Positions 6,364-6,435 of a DNA stretch of 6,435 nucleotides are shown piece by piece. Position numbers and translations under genes: made by a program. The notes beneath the pieces are model-generated. The model saw only the letters and a program-made list of their open reading frames with translations, was not told where the DNA came from and searched no databases. Origin of the DNA: an uncultured Clostridium sp. (lineage in GTDB: Bacteria; Bacillota_A; Clostridia; Lachnospirales; Lachnospiraceae); assembly GCA_945836785.1 (NCBI GenBank), contig CAMAMD010000081.1, forward strand, positions 1 to 6,435, read 5' to 3'. Position 1 is the stretch's first letter; every line of letters begins with the position of its first letter.

Positions 6364-6435
6364 CAGGGTAACCGTTGGCGAAGGCCGGCACTTAGCGGGG
6401 TAGTCTCAGGCTTAAAGCCGGTGCGTGAACAACGG
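6364..6435 (+). ncRNA. 5' part of a structured RNA, possibly a raiA-motif RNA (cut by the window end)
   Basis: A GC-rich block in otherwise AT-rich intergenic DNA that contains nested pairing. The outer stem is CCGTTG (6372-6377) with CAACGG (6430-6435), six Watson-Crick pairs. The inner stem is GCCGGC (6384-6389) with GCCGGT (6417-6422), six pairs including one G-U. Between the stems are purine-rich internal-loop strands GCGAAG and GCGTGAA, and the apical part holds TAGCGGGGTAGTCTC, which looks like a conserved single-stranded motif. The G-U pair becomes an A-C mismatch on the other strand, which favours plus-strand RNA. The sequence resembles my memory of the raiA-motif RNA of Clostridia, but I cannot verify this. 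It does not match tRNA, 5S rRNA, tmRNA, RNase P or the common riboswitches I know. The 3' part and any downstream gene lie outside the window. Confidence 0.55.

Noticed and set aside
6364..6435. Minus-strand reading of the GC-rich block, as a leader or riboswitch of the operon
   Set aside because: The inner stem loses a pair on the minus strand (G-U becomes A-C), and the operon has its own strong promoter between the block and the first gene. Not fully excluded, because the element is cut by the window end.
1..6435. CRISPR array, tRNA, insertion sequence or transposase
   Set aside because: No regularly spaced direct repeats, cloverleaf-like sequences, transposase motifs or terminal inverted repeats were seen on either strand.

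Overview
The window looks like a piece of a low-GC Firmicutes chromosome, most likely Clostridia of the Lachnospiraceae type. This is an inference from the AT-rich intergenic DNA, the strong Shine-Dalgarno sequences, a sigma-A-type extended -10 promoter, and a YesM/YesN-type two-component system next to sugar-binding proteins. No species can be named from the sequence alone.

All protein genes lie on the minus strand and read from right to left with short gaps, so they look like one operon. In transcription order they are: a promoter at about 6255-6283; a YesN-type response regulator with a receiver and an AraC-type DNA-binding domain (4597-6201); a YesM-type sensor histidine kinase with an extracellular Cache-like sensor (2785-4590); a membrane-anchored periplasmic-binding-protein-like protein that has no lipobox (1797-2780); an MglB-type glucose/galactose-binding lipoprotein (745-1776); a soluble protein of unknown function (103-690); and the first 21 codons of a further gene that runs off the left edge (1-63). 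Gaps are 6, 4, 20, 54 and 39 bases.

The likely job of the first four genes is extracellular sugar sensing. One or both binding proteins would capture a sugar outside the cell and signal to the kinase, which phosphorylates the regulator and so controls sugar-uptake genes. The described parallel is XylFII-LytS of Clostridium beijerinckii, where a periplasmic-binding-protein-like protein works as a co-sensor for a histidine kinase. The MglB-like protein keeps every sugar-contact residue known from E. coli MglB, allowing Tyr for the stacking Phe, so D-glucose and/or D-galactose is the best ligand guess. The anchored protein has lost several such residues and may be a pure signalling partner. No ABC permease or ATPase gene lies in the window.

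The right edge (about 6364-6435) is a GC-rich, strongly self-complementary block inside AT-rich DNA. It does not look like coding sequence. It looks like the 5' part of a structured RNA on the plus strand, divergent from the operon and cut by the window end. The raiA-motif RNA is my best but unverified guess. The 210-base region 6226-6435 is the only sizeable non-coding stretch.
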